Shown here: one piece after another, positions 1 through 5,185 of the stretch
How positions within the stretch are numbered: position 1 is the stretch's first letter
How the letters are laid out: the number at the start of each line of letters is the position of its first letter
Assembly: GCA_020348765.1 (NCBI GenBank)
Contig: CP070753.1
Location: 268,239 to 273,423, forward strand
Reading direction: 5' to 3'
DNA: 5,185 nucleotides
Source of the DNA: Burkholderiales bacterium
GTDB taxonomy: Bacteria; Pseudomonadota; Gammaproteobacteria; Burkholderiales; Burkholderiaceae_E
Notes under the pieces: generated by a model
What the model was told of the DNA's origin: nothing
Databases searched by the model: none
Seen by the model: only the letters and a program-made list of their open reading frames with translations
Made by a program: the position numbers and the translations under genes

Positions 1-1041
1 CCGCCCGCGTTCAAGATCGACGGCAAGGTCGCTCCGGTTTCCGCGGTGCCGCTGTCGCAGGGACACACGGTCGAGCTCGCGCGTGCGCTGATGAACGACC
101 GTCAGGCCGCGGAATTCGAGGCGCACAAGGAGGTGAACTTCGCGATCAGCCCCACCGGGATCGGGCGCTTTCGCGTCAACGCGTTCATGCAGCAGGGGCA
201 CGTCGGACTGGTGCTGCGGACGATCGAGACCAAGATCCCGGTGCTCGAGGACCTGCGGCTGCCCGCGGTGCTGGCCGATATCGTGATGACCAAACGGGGC
301 CTGGTGATCGTCGTCGGTGCGACCGGCTCGGGCAAGTCGACGACGCTGGCCGCAATGGTCGGCTACCGCAACGAGCACAGCCACGGTCACGTCGTCACGA
401 TCGAAGATCCGGTCGAGTACGTGCACCCGCACAAGAACTGCATCGTCACGCATCGCGAAGTCGGCGTCGACACCGAGAGCTGGGAGATCGCGCTGAAGAA
501 CGCGCTGCGCCAGGCGCCCGACGTGATCATGATCGGCGAGGTGCGCGACCGCGAGACCATGGAGCACGCGATCGCGTTCGCCGAGACCGGCCACCTGTGC
601 CTGGCCACGCTGCACGCCAACAGTTCGAACCAGGCGCTGGACCGGATCATCAACTTCTTCCCCGTAGAGCGTCGTGCCCAGCTGCTGATGGACCTGTCTC
701 TGAACCTGAAGGGGATGATTTCGCAGCGCCTGATTCCGCATGCCTCGGGCACCGGGCGCATCCCGGCGGTCGAGATCATGCTGAACTCGCCCTACATCGC
801 CGACCTGATCTTCAAGGGCGAGGTCGGCGAGATCAAGGAACAGATGAAGAAGTCGCGCGAGCTGGGCATGCAGACCTTCGACGCGGCGCTGTTCGAGCTG
901 TTCGAGGAAGGGCACATCACCTACGAGGACGCGCTGCGCAACGCCGATTCGGTCAACGACCTGCGGCTCAACATCAAGCTCAACAGCAAGCGCAATGCCC
1001 AGGACCTGAGCCGCGGGCTCGAGCACCTGGACATCGTCTGA
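1..1041 (+). CDS. pilU: Type IV pilus retraction ATPase PilU (5' partial)
   Basis: The frame is open from the first base; 346 residues are visible. The family is usually about 370-380 residues, so roughly 30 N-terminal residues lie outside the window. The GTG at 46 is internal, because the preceding residues already match the PilU N-terminal domain. Visible residues (numbered from base 1) include Walker A GATGSGKST at 106-114, the Asp-box EDPVEYVHPHKN, a Walker B region ending in GEVRD (nt 535-549), and the His box GHLCLATLHAN (nt 589-621). PilU rather than PilT is favoured by THREVGVDTESWE, LRQAPDVIMIGEVRDRETM, LKGMISQRLIP and the tail KEQMKKSRELGMQTFD. The protein is known as a cytoplasmic hexameric ATPase that assists PilT in pilus depolymerisation and twitching motility. 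pilT usually lies directly upstream, which would be off the left edge here. All catalytic motifs are intact. Confidence 0.93.
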   Translation, partial: PPAFKIDGKVAPVSAVPLSQGHTVELARALMNDRQAAEFEAHKEVNFAISPTGIGRFRVNAFMQQGHVGLVLRTIETKIPVLEDLRLPAVLADIVMTKRGLVIVVGATGSGKSTTLAAMVGYRNEHSHGHVVTIEDPVEYVHPHKNCIVTHREVGVDTESWEIALKNALRQAPDVIMIGEVRDRETMEHAIAFAETGHLCLATLHANSSNQALDRIINFFPVERRAQLLMDLSLNLKGMISQRLIPHASGTGRIPAVEIMLNSPYIADLIFKGEVGEIKEQMKKSRELGMQTFDAALFELFEEGHITYEDALRNADSVNDLRLNIKLNSKRNAQDLSRGLEHLDIV

Positions 1042-1045
1042 CGCA

Positions 1046-1064
1046 CCGGGGGCAGTCCCCACGG
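1046..1064 (+). terminator. Stem-loop just after pilU stop (possible 3'-end hairpin)
   Basis: Four bases after the pilU TGA, CCG-GGGG and CCCC-A-CGG can pair into a 7-bp GC-only stem with a CAGT loop and one bulged A. No T-tract follows, so it is not a canonical Rho-independent terminator. It overlaps the first copy of the tandem repeat array. It could define or protect the 3' end of the pilU transcript, but the sequence shows only that the stem can form. Confidence 0.35.
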
Positions 1065-1174
1065 GCGACAGTCCCACAGGCGACAGTCCCACAGGCGGCA
1101 GTCCCCACAGGCGGCAGTCCCCACAGGCGGCGGTCGCGCAGGCGGCGGTCGCGCAGGCGGCGGCCCCACGGCGG
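1050..1174. repeat. Degenerate 15-16 bp tandem repeat array, about 8 copies
   Basis: Copies begin at about 1050, 1066, 1081, 1096, 1112, 1128, 1143 and 1158. The typical unit is CGGCAGTCCCCACAGG, with variants CGACAGTCCCACAGG (15 bp) and CGGCGGTCGCGCAGG (15 bp). Copies 2 and 3 are identical, as are 4 and 5, and 6 and 7, so the array reads as three identical pairs bracketed by diverged end copies. It fills most of the space between the convergent pilU and methyltransferase genes. It lies outside both frames and has no spacers, which rules out CRISPR. Origin by replication slippage is the simplest reading. Function is unknown. Confidence 0.9.
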
Positions 1175-1179
1175 GCCGC
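1160..1179. terminator. GC-rich inverted repeat between convergent genes
   Basis: GCGGCCC at 1160-1166 is the exact reverse complement of GGGCCGC at 1173-1179, with a six-base loop. The hairpin overlaps the last tandem copy and lies 16 bases past the end of the minus-strand methyltransferase gene. It is therefore placed where a terminator for that gene, or a shared one for both converging genes, would be expected. Neither strand has a following T-run, so intrinsic termination is not demonstrated. Confidence 0.35.
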
Positions 1180-1195
1180 GGTCATCCTGCAGCAT

Positions 1196-2356
1196 TCAGA
1201 GCGGCCGCGCGCGGCGGGAACCGGCGTAGAGCTCGAACCGGAACAGCCGGCACTCCAGGGCGCCGTTCCACAACGGCGTGCGCCGCGAGGCATCGAGCCG
1301 CAGCGCGCGCGGCAGCGCCGAGTCCGCGCTGAGCAGCGATGCGGTCCAGCCCTCGAACCGGGTCTTGAGCACGGCGCCGAACTCGCGCCAGAAGACGTCG
1401 GCGCTGCCGGCGCGACCCGCATCGACGCCGATGCGCTCGCCATACGGGGGATTGGCGAGCAGGTGTCCGGTCGCCGCCGGCGGCTCGATCGACAGCGCGT
1501 CCCGGCGCTCGAAGCGCAACCCGCCTGAGGAGACTCCGGCTGCCGCGGCGTTGGCCACTGCGGTACGCAGGGCCGCGGCCGAACGGTCCGAGCCCACGAT
1601 CACGCCGCACAAGTCGCGCACCGCGGCGCGCGCTTCGTCGGCCAGCTGCGCCCACAGCGCCCGGTCGAAGTCGCGAAAGCGCTCGAACGCGAACCCACGG
1701 CCGATACCGGGTGCGATGCCGGCGGCGACGGTTGCGGCTTCGATCGCGATCGTGCCCGAGCCGCAGAACGGGTCGAGCAGCGCTTGCCCGGGCTGCCAGC
1801 CGGAAAGCCGCAACAGCCCGGCGGCCAGATTCTCCTTGAGCGGGGCTTCGGCATGCGCGGCTCGCCAGCCGCGCTTGAACAGCGGCTCTCCGGACAGGTC
1901 CAGGTACAGCGTGCAGCGGGCCGCGTCGACGTGGGCCAGCACCCGCCGCACCGGTGCGCGGGTGTCGACCGACGGCCGCTCGCCGAAGCGCTCGCGGCAA
2001 CGATCGACGATTCCGTCCTTGATGCGCAGGGTCGCGAAGTTCAGGCTGCGCAGCGGCGAGCGATGAGCCGAGAGGTCGACCCGGAGCGAGTCGCTTGCAG
2101 CGTGCCAGCGCTCCCACGCGGTCTCGTGTGACAGCCGGTACAGGTCGTCGGCATCGCGGTACGGCGCCTGCGCGACCTCGACCGCGACCCGGCTGGCGAT
2201 CCGGCTGTGCAGGTTGGCCGCGTAGCCGAGCCGGCGGTCGCCGGCGAAACGCAGGCCACCGGACAGCGCCTCGACATCGCTCGCGCCCAGTGCGAGCAAT
2301 TCGTCGGCCAGCGCCTGCTCGAGGCCGCGCGGACACGGCGCGTAGTAGCGGAGCAC
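1196..2356 (-). CDS. rlmL: RlmL-like THUMP-domain 23S rRNA guanine-N2 methyltransferase
   Basis: The 386-residue product is a class I SAM-dependent RNA methyltransferase. The N-terminus (YYAPCPRGLEQALADEL) and a THUMP-type RNA-binding region to about residue 155 precede LSGEPLFKRGWR (154-165) and APLKENLAAGLL. The SAM-binding motif I is DPFCGSGT (195-202) and the catalytic motif IV is NPPYGERIG (302-310), the NPPY type used for N2-guanine methylation. In E. coli, RlmL (m2G2445 of 23S rRNA) is fused to RlmK in a protein of about 700 residues. Here only the RlmL half exists and no RlmK follows. The start is GTG at 2354-2356: an in-frame TGA (2375-2377, the stop of the gene before it) lies 18 bases upstream, leaving no earlier usual start. 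No good Shine-Dalgarno is seen, so translational coupling to the preceding gene is plausible. The exact RNA target is inferred from family resemblance. Confidence 0.85.
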   Translation of the reverse strand: MLRYYAPCPRGLEQALADELLALGASDVEALSGGLRFAGDRRLGYAANLHSRIASRVAVEVAQAPYRDADDLYRLSHETAWERWHAASDSLRVDLSAHRSPLRSLNFATLRIKDGIVDRCRERFGERPSVDTRAPVRRVLAHVDAARCTLYLDLSGEPLFKRGWRAAHAEAPLKENLAAGLLRLSGWQPGQALLDPFCGSGTIAIEAATVAAGIAPGIGRGFAFERFRDFDRALWAQLADEARAAVRDLCGVIVGSDRSAAALRTAVANAAAAGVSSGGLRFERRDALSIEPPAATGHLLANPPYGERIGVDAGRAGSADVFWREFGAVLKTRFEGWTASLLSADSALPRALRLDASRRTPLWNGALECRLFRFELYAGSRRARPL

Positions 2357-2374
2357 GGCCTGCGCAGGAGAGCG

Positions 2375-2977
2375 TCAGTCCCGCGCCATCGCGGCGGCCA
2401 TCAGCTCGAGCCGGTCCTGGCCCCAGAACGGCTGTCCCCGGTAGACGTACCAGGGCATGCCGAACACGCCGGCGGCGATCGCCTCCTTGGTGTACGCGTC
2501 GAACACCTGGTGCGTATCCGGGATGCGTTGGAACAGCGGATTGGGATCGAGTTCGGCTTCGCGGCAGATCTGCTGCAGCGTCTTCGGGTCCTCCAGATCG
2601 CGGTCCTGGCACCACAGCGCGTACATCAGACGGTAGGCGAGCTCCATGGCCTCGTCGGTGTCATGGACCTGGTCGCACGCGATGATCAGGCGGCTGGCCT
2701 CGTGGCCGGGCACCGGGAAGTGCTTGGGCTGCAGCTTCAGCGGCAACTCGCGCAGCGCCGCCCAGCGCTCCAGCTCGATCAGCCGGTACTGCTGCCGCTG
2801 CGGTGCGCGCTTGGCCAGCGGCAGGCCGCCCGAGGCCGGAAACACCCTGCCCACCACGTCGACCGGCTTGAGCGCGATCGCGACATTGTGCAGCGCGCAG
2901 ATCTCGCGCAGGCGCGCGTGACCGAGAAAGGTCCACGGCGACGTGGGATTCATGTAGTAGTCGAGCCTATAGGCCAT
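2375..2977 (-). CDS. 2-hydroxychromene-2-carboxylate isomerase family protein (DsbA fold, kappa-GST-like)
   Basis: The 200-residue product has the family's N-terminal strand and active-site motif PTSPWTFLG. Ser13 of its Ser-Pro pair corresponds to the catalytic serine that replaces the Cys of DsbA and binds the glutathione thiol in this family. The C-terminal signature GVFGMPWYVYRGQPFWGQDRL (residues 170-190) includes the cis-proline loop at Pro175 and the FWGQDR motif. No signal peptide is present, so it should be cytosolic. Characterised members act in naphthalene degradation (glutathione-dependent isomerisation), but no aromatic-degradation genes are nearby and the substrate here is unknown. 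The start is ATG at 2975-2977; no strong ribosome-binding site is visible (a GGA lies about 11 bases upstream). It follows hemJ by 60 bases and precedes the methyltransferase gene by 18. Confidence 0.85.
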   Translation of the reverse strand: MAYRLDYYMNPTSPWTFLGHARLREICALHNVAIALKPVDVVGRVFPASGGLPLAKRAPQRQQYRLIELERWAALRELPLKLQPKHFPVPGHEASRLIIACDQVHDTDEAMELAYRLMYALWCQDRDLEDPKTLQQICREAELDPNPLFQRIPDTHQVFDAYTKEAIAAGVFGMPWYVYRGQPFWGQDRLELMAAAMARD

Positions 2978-3037
2978 GTCAGTCGGGATCCGAGAAAGCC
3001 CGGGCGTTCTGCCCTGACGGTGCCGGCCGCGGCCGGC
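2978..3037 (-). other. 60-base spacer between hemJ and the isomerase-family gene
   Basis: This is the widest gap within the minus-strand cluster. In transcript direction it holds a 16-bp palindrome and then a weak GGGC-AGAAC-GCCC stem (3002-3014) overlapping the 8-bp palindrome GCCCGGGC (2998-3005). A short pyrimidine stretch, CTTTCTC, follows. It could be a weak terminator or processing site, or a spacer with no function. No -35/-10 pair is recognisable. Confidence 0.4.
3022..3037. repeat. Perfect 16-bp palindrome abutting the hemJ stop codon
   Basis: GCCGGCCGCGGCCGGC equals its own reverse complement. Its edge touches the first base past the hemJ TGA (3038-3040). In RNA it can fold as a 6-bp GC stem with a CGCG tetraloop. 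No T-run follows, so it is more likely a 3'-end-stabilising or transcript-partitioning hairpin than an intrinsic terminator, if it functions at all. Confidence 0.6.
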
Positions 3038-3478
3038 TCAGAACGGCTTGACCACCACCAGCGCCACCGCGGCGAACAGCGCCAGCACCGGCGCCTCGTT
3101 GAACACGCGGTACCAGCGGTGCGAGCGCCGGTTGACGCCGCGCGCGAACTCGGCCAGCAGCCGGCCGCACCACCAATGATAGGCGATCAGCAGCGCGACG
3201 ATCGCGAGCTTCGCATGCATCCAGCCGCTGCCGGCACCCAGTCCCACGCCGTAGCCGAGCCATAGCCACAGTCCGAACAGCAGCGCCAGAGCGCCGAGCG
3301 GGGTCATGAACCGAAACAGCTTGCGTGCCATCAGCAGCAGGCGCCCGCGCTCGGCATCGCCGGCGGCACCGTCCTCGACCATGGCCAGGTTGACATAGAT
3401 GCGCGGCAGGTAGAACAGCCCCGCGAACCAGCTGGTCACGAACACGATGTGCAGCGCCTTGACCCACAGATAGCCCAT
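3038..3478 (-). CDS. hemJ: HemJ-type protoporphyrinogen IX oxidase (CopD/UPF0093 family membrane protein)
   Basis: The 146-residue product matches the length and pattern of HemJ, which oxidises protoporphyrinogen IX to protoporphyrin IX, the penultimate step of haem synthesis, in the cytoplasmic membrane. About four hydrophobic helices are visible, near residues 5-25, 58-78, 88-108 and 128-145. Family hallmarks are LWVKALHIVFVTSWFAGLFYLPR at the N-terminus (His10 is the conserved candidate haem ligand), GWMHAKL at 85-91, the YH pair at 100-101, and the C-terminal YRVFNEAPV followed by VVVKPF. The ATG at 3476-3478 is preceded by GGGGAA seven or so bases upstream, the best ribosome-binding site in the window. 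The permease stop codon is 13 bases upstream, so co-transcription with proA and the permease gene is likely. Older annotations may call it a hypothetical or CopD-family protein. Confidence 0.88.
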   Translation of the reverse strand: MGYLWVKALHIVFVTSWFAGLFYLPRIYVNLAMVEDGAAGDAERGRLLLMARKLFRFMTPLGALALLFGLWLWLGYGVGLGAGSGWMHAKLAIVALLIAYHWWCGRLLAEFARGVNRRSHRWYRVFNEAPVLALFAAVALVVVKPF

Positions 3479-3482
3479 CGTC

Positions 3483-3490
3483 GTTCCCCG
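3483..3490 (-). promoter_or_regulatory. Ribosome-binding site of hemJ
   Basis: Read on the minus strand, GGGGAA (3484-3489) sits seven bases or less from the optimum distance before the hemJ ATG. It lies wholly in the 13-base gap after the permease stop. It supports the ATG at 3478 as the true start. The other minus-strand genes lack such a clear site. Confidence 0.65.
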
Positions 3491-3491
3491 T

Positions 3492-4280
3492 TCAGAGTGC
3501 GCGTGCCAGCAGCCACATCCCGGTGGCCAGACCGGTCACGGCAACGATGCGGCGATAGGTGCCGCCGGCGAGCCTGCGCGCCACCTGCATGCCCAGCGCG
3601 ATGCCGCCCATGGCCATCGCACTGGTGGCCAGGCCGAGGCCGATCCTGACCCGGCCCTCGACCAGCAGCACCACGACCGCCGCGAACGTGCCGGCCAGCA
3701 TCATCCACTGCGAGGCGATGATCGCGCGCCGCACCTCGACGCCCAGCGCCAGCATCAGCGGGATCGAGATGATCGGTCCGCCGGCTCCGGTGGTCGCCGA
3801 CAGGGCCGCCGAGCCGCCGGCCACGAGCGCGCGCGCGCTGCGCCCGAGACCCGGGCCGGCGTCCCGGCCGCGCGTGCCGGGCGCCCCGGGCGCGCGAGGC
3901 GGCCGGCGCCCGGCGCGAACGGCCCCGAATTCGATCAGCCCCATCAGGCTCGCGGTGATGACCACGACCGCGAGCAGCAGCGTCAGCGTGGCCGCCGGCA
4001 GCAACGAGACGCTGGCCCCGCCCGCGATGCCGCCGGCCGCCCCGGCGAGCAGCATGTCCGAGGCGCCGTCAGCGATCGGCAGGCCCTGGCGGCGAAACAG
4101 AGACAGCATCAGGACCGGCGCCGGCACGGTCGCGAACAGGGTCGTCGCGATGGCCTGGTCGATCGGAAGCGGCCAGAGGTAGGCCAGCGCAGGCACGATC
4201 AGGAAGCCGCCGAGCGCGGTCAGGCCGACCGCGAATCCGATCAGCGCGACGATCGGAAACAGCACCACCGCGGCGGTCAC
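3492..4280 (-). CDS. TauE/SafE-family (sulfite exporter-like) membrane permease
   Basis: The 262-residue hydrophobic product shows the family's internal two-fold repeat. The first half has GFAVGLTALGGFLIVPALAY (15-34). The second has ALSATTGAGGPIISIPLMLA (159-178), with helices following in each half; about eight membrane segments are expected. The halves are joined by a hydrophilic Arg/Gly/Pro-rich loop at about 122-150, likely cytoplasmic by the positive-inside rule. Family members export sulfite, sulfoacetate or related organic anions, but the substrate cannot be read from sequence. The start used is GTG at 4278-4280, 10 bases after the proA stop. No strong ribosome-binding site is visible, so coupling to proA is plausible, and in-frame GTG codons at residues 5 and 6 are alternatives. 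hemJ follows after 13 bases. Confidence 0.85.
   Translation of the reverse strand: MTAAVVLFPIVALIGFAVGLTALGGFLIVPALAYLWPLPIDQAIATTLFATVPAPVLMLSLFRRQGLPIADGASDMLLAGAAGGIAGGASVSLLPAATLTLLLAVVVITASLMGLIEFGAVRAGRRPPRAPGAPGTRGRDAGPGLGRSARALVAGGSAALSATTGAGGPIISIPLMLALGVEVRRAIIASQWMMLAGTFAAVVVLLVEGRVRIGLGLATSAMAMGGIALGMQVARRLAGGTYRRIVAVTGLATGMWLLARAL
3876..3914. repeat. 10-bp perfect inverted repeat inside the permease gene
   Basis: GCCGGGCGCC (3876-3885) and GGCGCCCGGC (3905-3914) are exact reverse complements separated by 19 bases. Two more pairs can form outside one mismatch. The repeat encodes residues about 122-135, within the low-complexity hydrophilic loop. The resulting mRNA hairpin would be very stable. 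It may be no more than a product of local GC-rich expansion. Confidence 0.6.
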
Positions 4281-4290
4281 GGCGTGCGGC

Positions 4291-5184
4291 TCAGAGGCGC
4301 ACCTCGCCGCTGCCCATCACGACCCACTTGTAGGTCGTGAGCCCGGCGAGACCGACCGGGCCGCGCGCGTGCAGCCGGTCGGTCGAGATGCCGATCTCGG
4401 CGCCGAGCCCGTACTCGAAGCCGTCGGCGAACCGGGTCGACGCGTTGACCATCACCGATGACGAGTCGACCTCGCGCAGGAAACGCATCGCGCGCCCGTG
4501 GTCGCTGGTGACGATCGCGTCGGTGTGCTGCGAGCCGTAGCCATTGATGTGCTCGATGGCCTGGTCCAGGCCCGAGACGACCCGAATCGAGACGATCGGC
4601 GCCAGGTACTCGGTGTGCCAGTCCTCGTCTTCGGCCGCCTTGCAGTCGATGCCCGCGGCGCGCAACGAGGCCAGCGCCTGCGCATCGCCGCGCATCTCGA
4701 CGCCCTTGGTCGCGTACAGGGCACCGAGCCGGGGCAGGACCGCGTCAGCCATCGATGCCGCGACCAGCAGGGTCTCCATCGTGTTGCACGTGCCGTAGCG
4801 CTGCGTCTTCGCGTTGTCGGCGATCCGGACCGCCATGTCGGCGTCGGCGCCGTCGTCGACGTAGACATGGCAGATGCCGTCCAGGTGCTTGATCACCGGC
4901 ACCCGCGCCTCGGCCGAGATCCGTTCGATCAGCGACTTGCCGCCGCGCGGGATGATCACGTCGACCCACTCGGGGCTCGCGATCAGCGCGCCGACCGCGG
5001 CCCGGTCGCTGGTCTCGACGACCTGCACCGCGTCGGGCGTCAGGCCCGCGGTGCGCAGGCCTTCCGCGATGCACGCGGCCAGCGCCAGGTTGCTGTTGAG
5101 CGCCTCGGAGCCGCCGCGCAGGATCGTGGCATTGCCGGCCTTGATGCACAGGCCCGCGGCATCGACGGTGACGTTCGGCCGCGA
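4291..5184 (-). CDS. proA: Gamma-glutamyl phosphate reductase ProA (5' partial)
   Basis: The product reduces gamma-glutamyl phosphate to glutamate-5-semialdehyde with NADPH, the second step of proline synthesis, in the cytosol. The frame is open to the window edge, giving 297 C-terminal residues of a protein normally about 420 long; roughly 120 N-terminal residues are missing. The ATG at 5028 is internal: residues upstream of it read [20 protein letters not shown] and [12 protein letters not shown], core ProA sequence. Other hallmarks are [10 protein letters not shown], the catalytic cysteine in [18 protein letters not shown] (Cys codon 4786-4788), [18 protein letters not shown], and the C-terminal [19 protein letters not shown]. 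All visible catalytic elements are intact. It is the first visible gene of the minus-strand cluster, with the permease gene starting 10 bases after its stop. Confidence 0.96.
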   Translation of the reverse strand, partial: SRPNVTVDAAGLCIKAGNATILRGGSEALNSNLALAACIAEGLRTAGLTPDAVQVVETSDRAAVGALIASPEWVDVIIPRGGKSLIERISAEARVPVIKHLDGICHVYVDDGADADMAVRIADNAKTQRYGTCNTMETLLVAASMADAVLPRLGALYATKGVEMRGDAQALASLRAAGIDCKAAEDEDWHTEYLAPIVSIRVVSGLDQAIEHINGYGSQHTDAIVTSDHGRAMRFLREVDSSSVMVNASTRFADGFEYGLGAEIGISTDRLHARGPVGLAGLTTYKWVVMGSGEVRL

Positions 5185-5185
5185 C

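Noticed and set aside
1..1041. Assignment as PilT or a secretion ATPase (GspE/PilB)
   Set aside because: The protein is too short for GspE/PilB, lacks their tetracysteine region, and the motif variants fit PilU better than PilT.
1050..1174. Possible CRISPR array
   Set aside because: Units of 15-16 bp are directly adjacent with no unique spacers, and no cas genes are near.
1042..1195. Promoter or small RNA gene between the convergent genes
   Set aside because: No -35/-10-like element or RNA family signature could be recognised in this GC-only repetitive stretch.
597..1229. Plus-strand frame running from inside pilU through the repeat array
   Set aside because: It is a +1-type shadow of pilU. 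The repetitive Arg-rich tail simply reflects the tandem repeat.
1182..2615. Long minus-strand open frame (477 codons) covering the methyltransferase gene
   Set aside because: It is out of frame with two well-recognised genes, is extremely Arg/Ala/Gly-rich and has no recognisable motif. It is a GC-rich shadow frame.
2207..3265. Long plus-strand open frame (352 codons) opposite the isomerase and hemJ genes
   Set aside because: It is the codon-aligned antisense of a real gene, rich in Arg, Gln and His with no domain pattern. Long antisense frames are expected at this GC content.
3559..4182. Plus-strand open frame opposite the permease gene
   Set aside because: Ala/Pro/Ser/Arg low-complexity translation antisense to a clear membrane protein; no start signal or motif.

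Overview
The window is a very GC-rich stretch of a proteobacterial chromosome carrying housekeeping-type genes. The gene set (type IV pilus ATPase PilU, HemJ-type protoporphyrinogen oxidase, stand-alone RlmL-type methyltransferase, ProA) and the residue patterns look most like Betaproteobacteria, probably Burkholderiales. That placement is an inference from protein resemblance, not from a search. No mobile element, CRISPR array, RNA gene or defence-type system is visible.

Layout. On the + strand, positions 1-1041 hold nearly all of pilU, whose 5' end lies outside the window. Five genes follow on the - strand. In transcription order (right to left) they are proA (5' end outside the window), a TauE/SafE-family permease, hemJ, a DsbA-fold protein of the 2-hydroxychromene-2-carboxylate isomerase (kappa-GST-like) family, and an RlmL-like THUMP/methyltransferase. 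The gaps between these five are about 10, 13, 60 and 18 bases, so they could form one operon whose promoter lies beyond the right edge. pilU and the methyltransferase gene converge on a 154-base intergenic region. It is filled by about eight degenerate copies of a 15-16 bp tandem repeat, flanked by GC-rich hairpins.

Functions. PilU drives pilus retraction with PilT. ProA catalyses the second step of proline synthesis. HemJ performs the penultimate step of haem synthesis. The RlmL-like enzyme modifies 23S rRNA. The permease and the isomerase-family protein have no assignable substrate. The five minus-strand genes share no obvious pathway.

Most unusual features: the tandem repeat array, whose copies come as successive identical pairs; a perfect 16-bp palindrome abutting the hemJ stop codon; and a 10-bp perfect inverted repeat inside an Arg/Gly/Pro-rich loop of the permease gene. 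I see no convincing evidence of a new multi-gene system.
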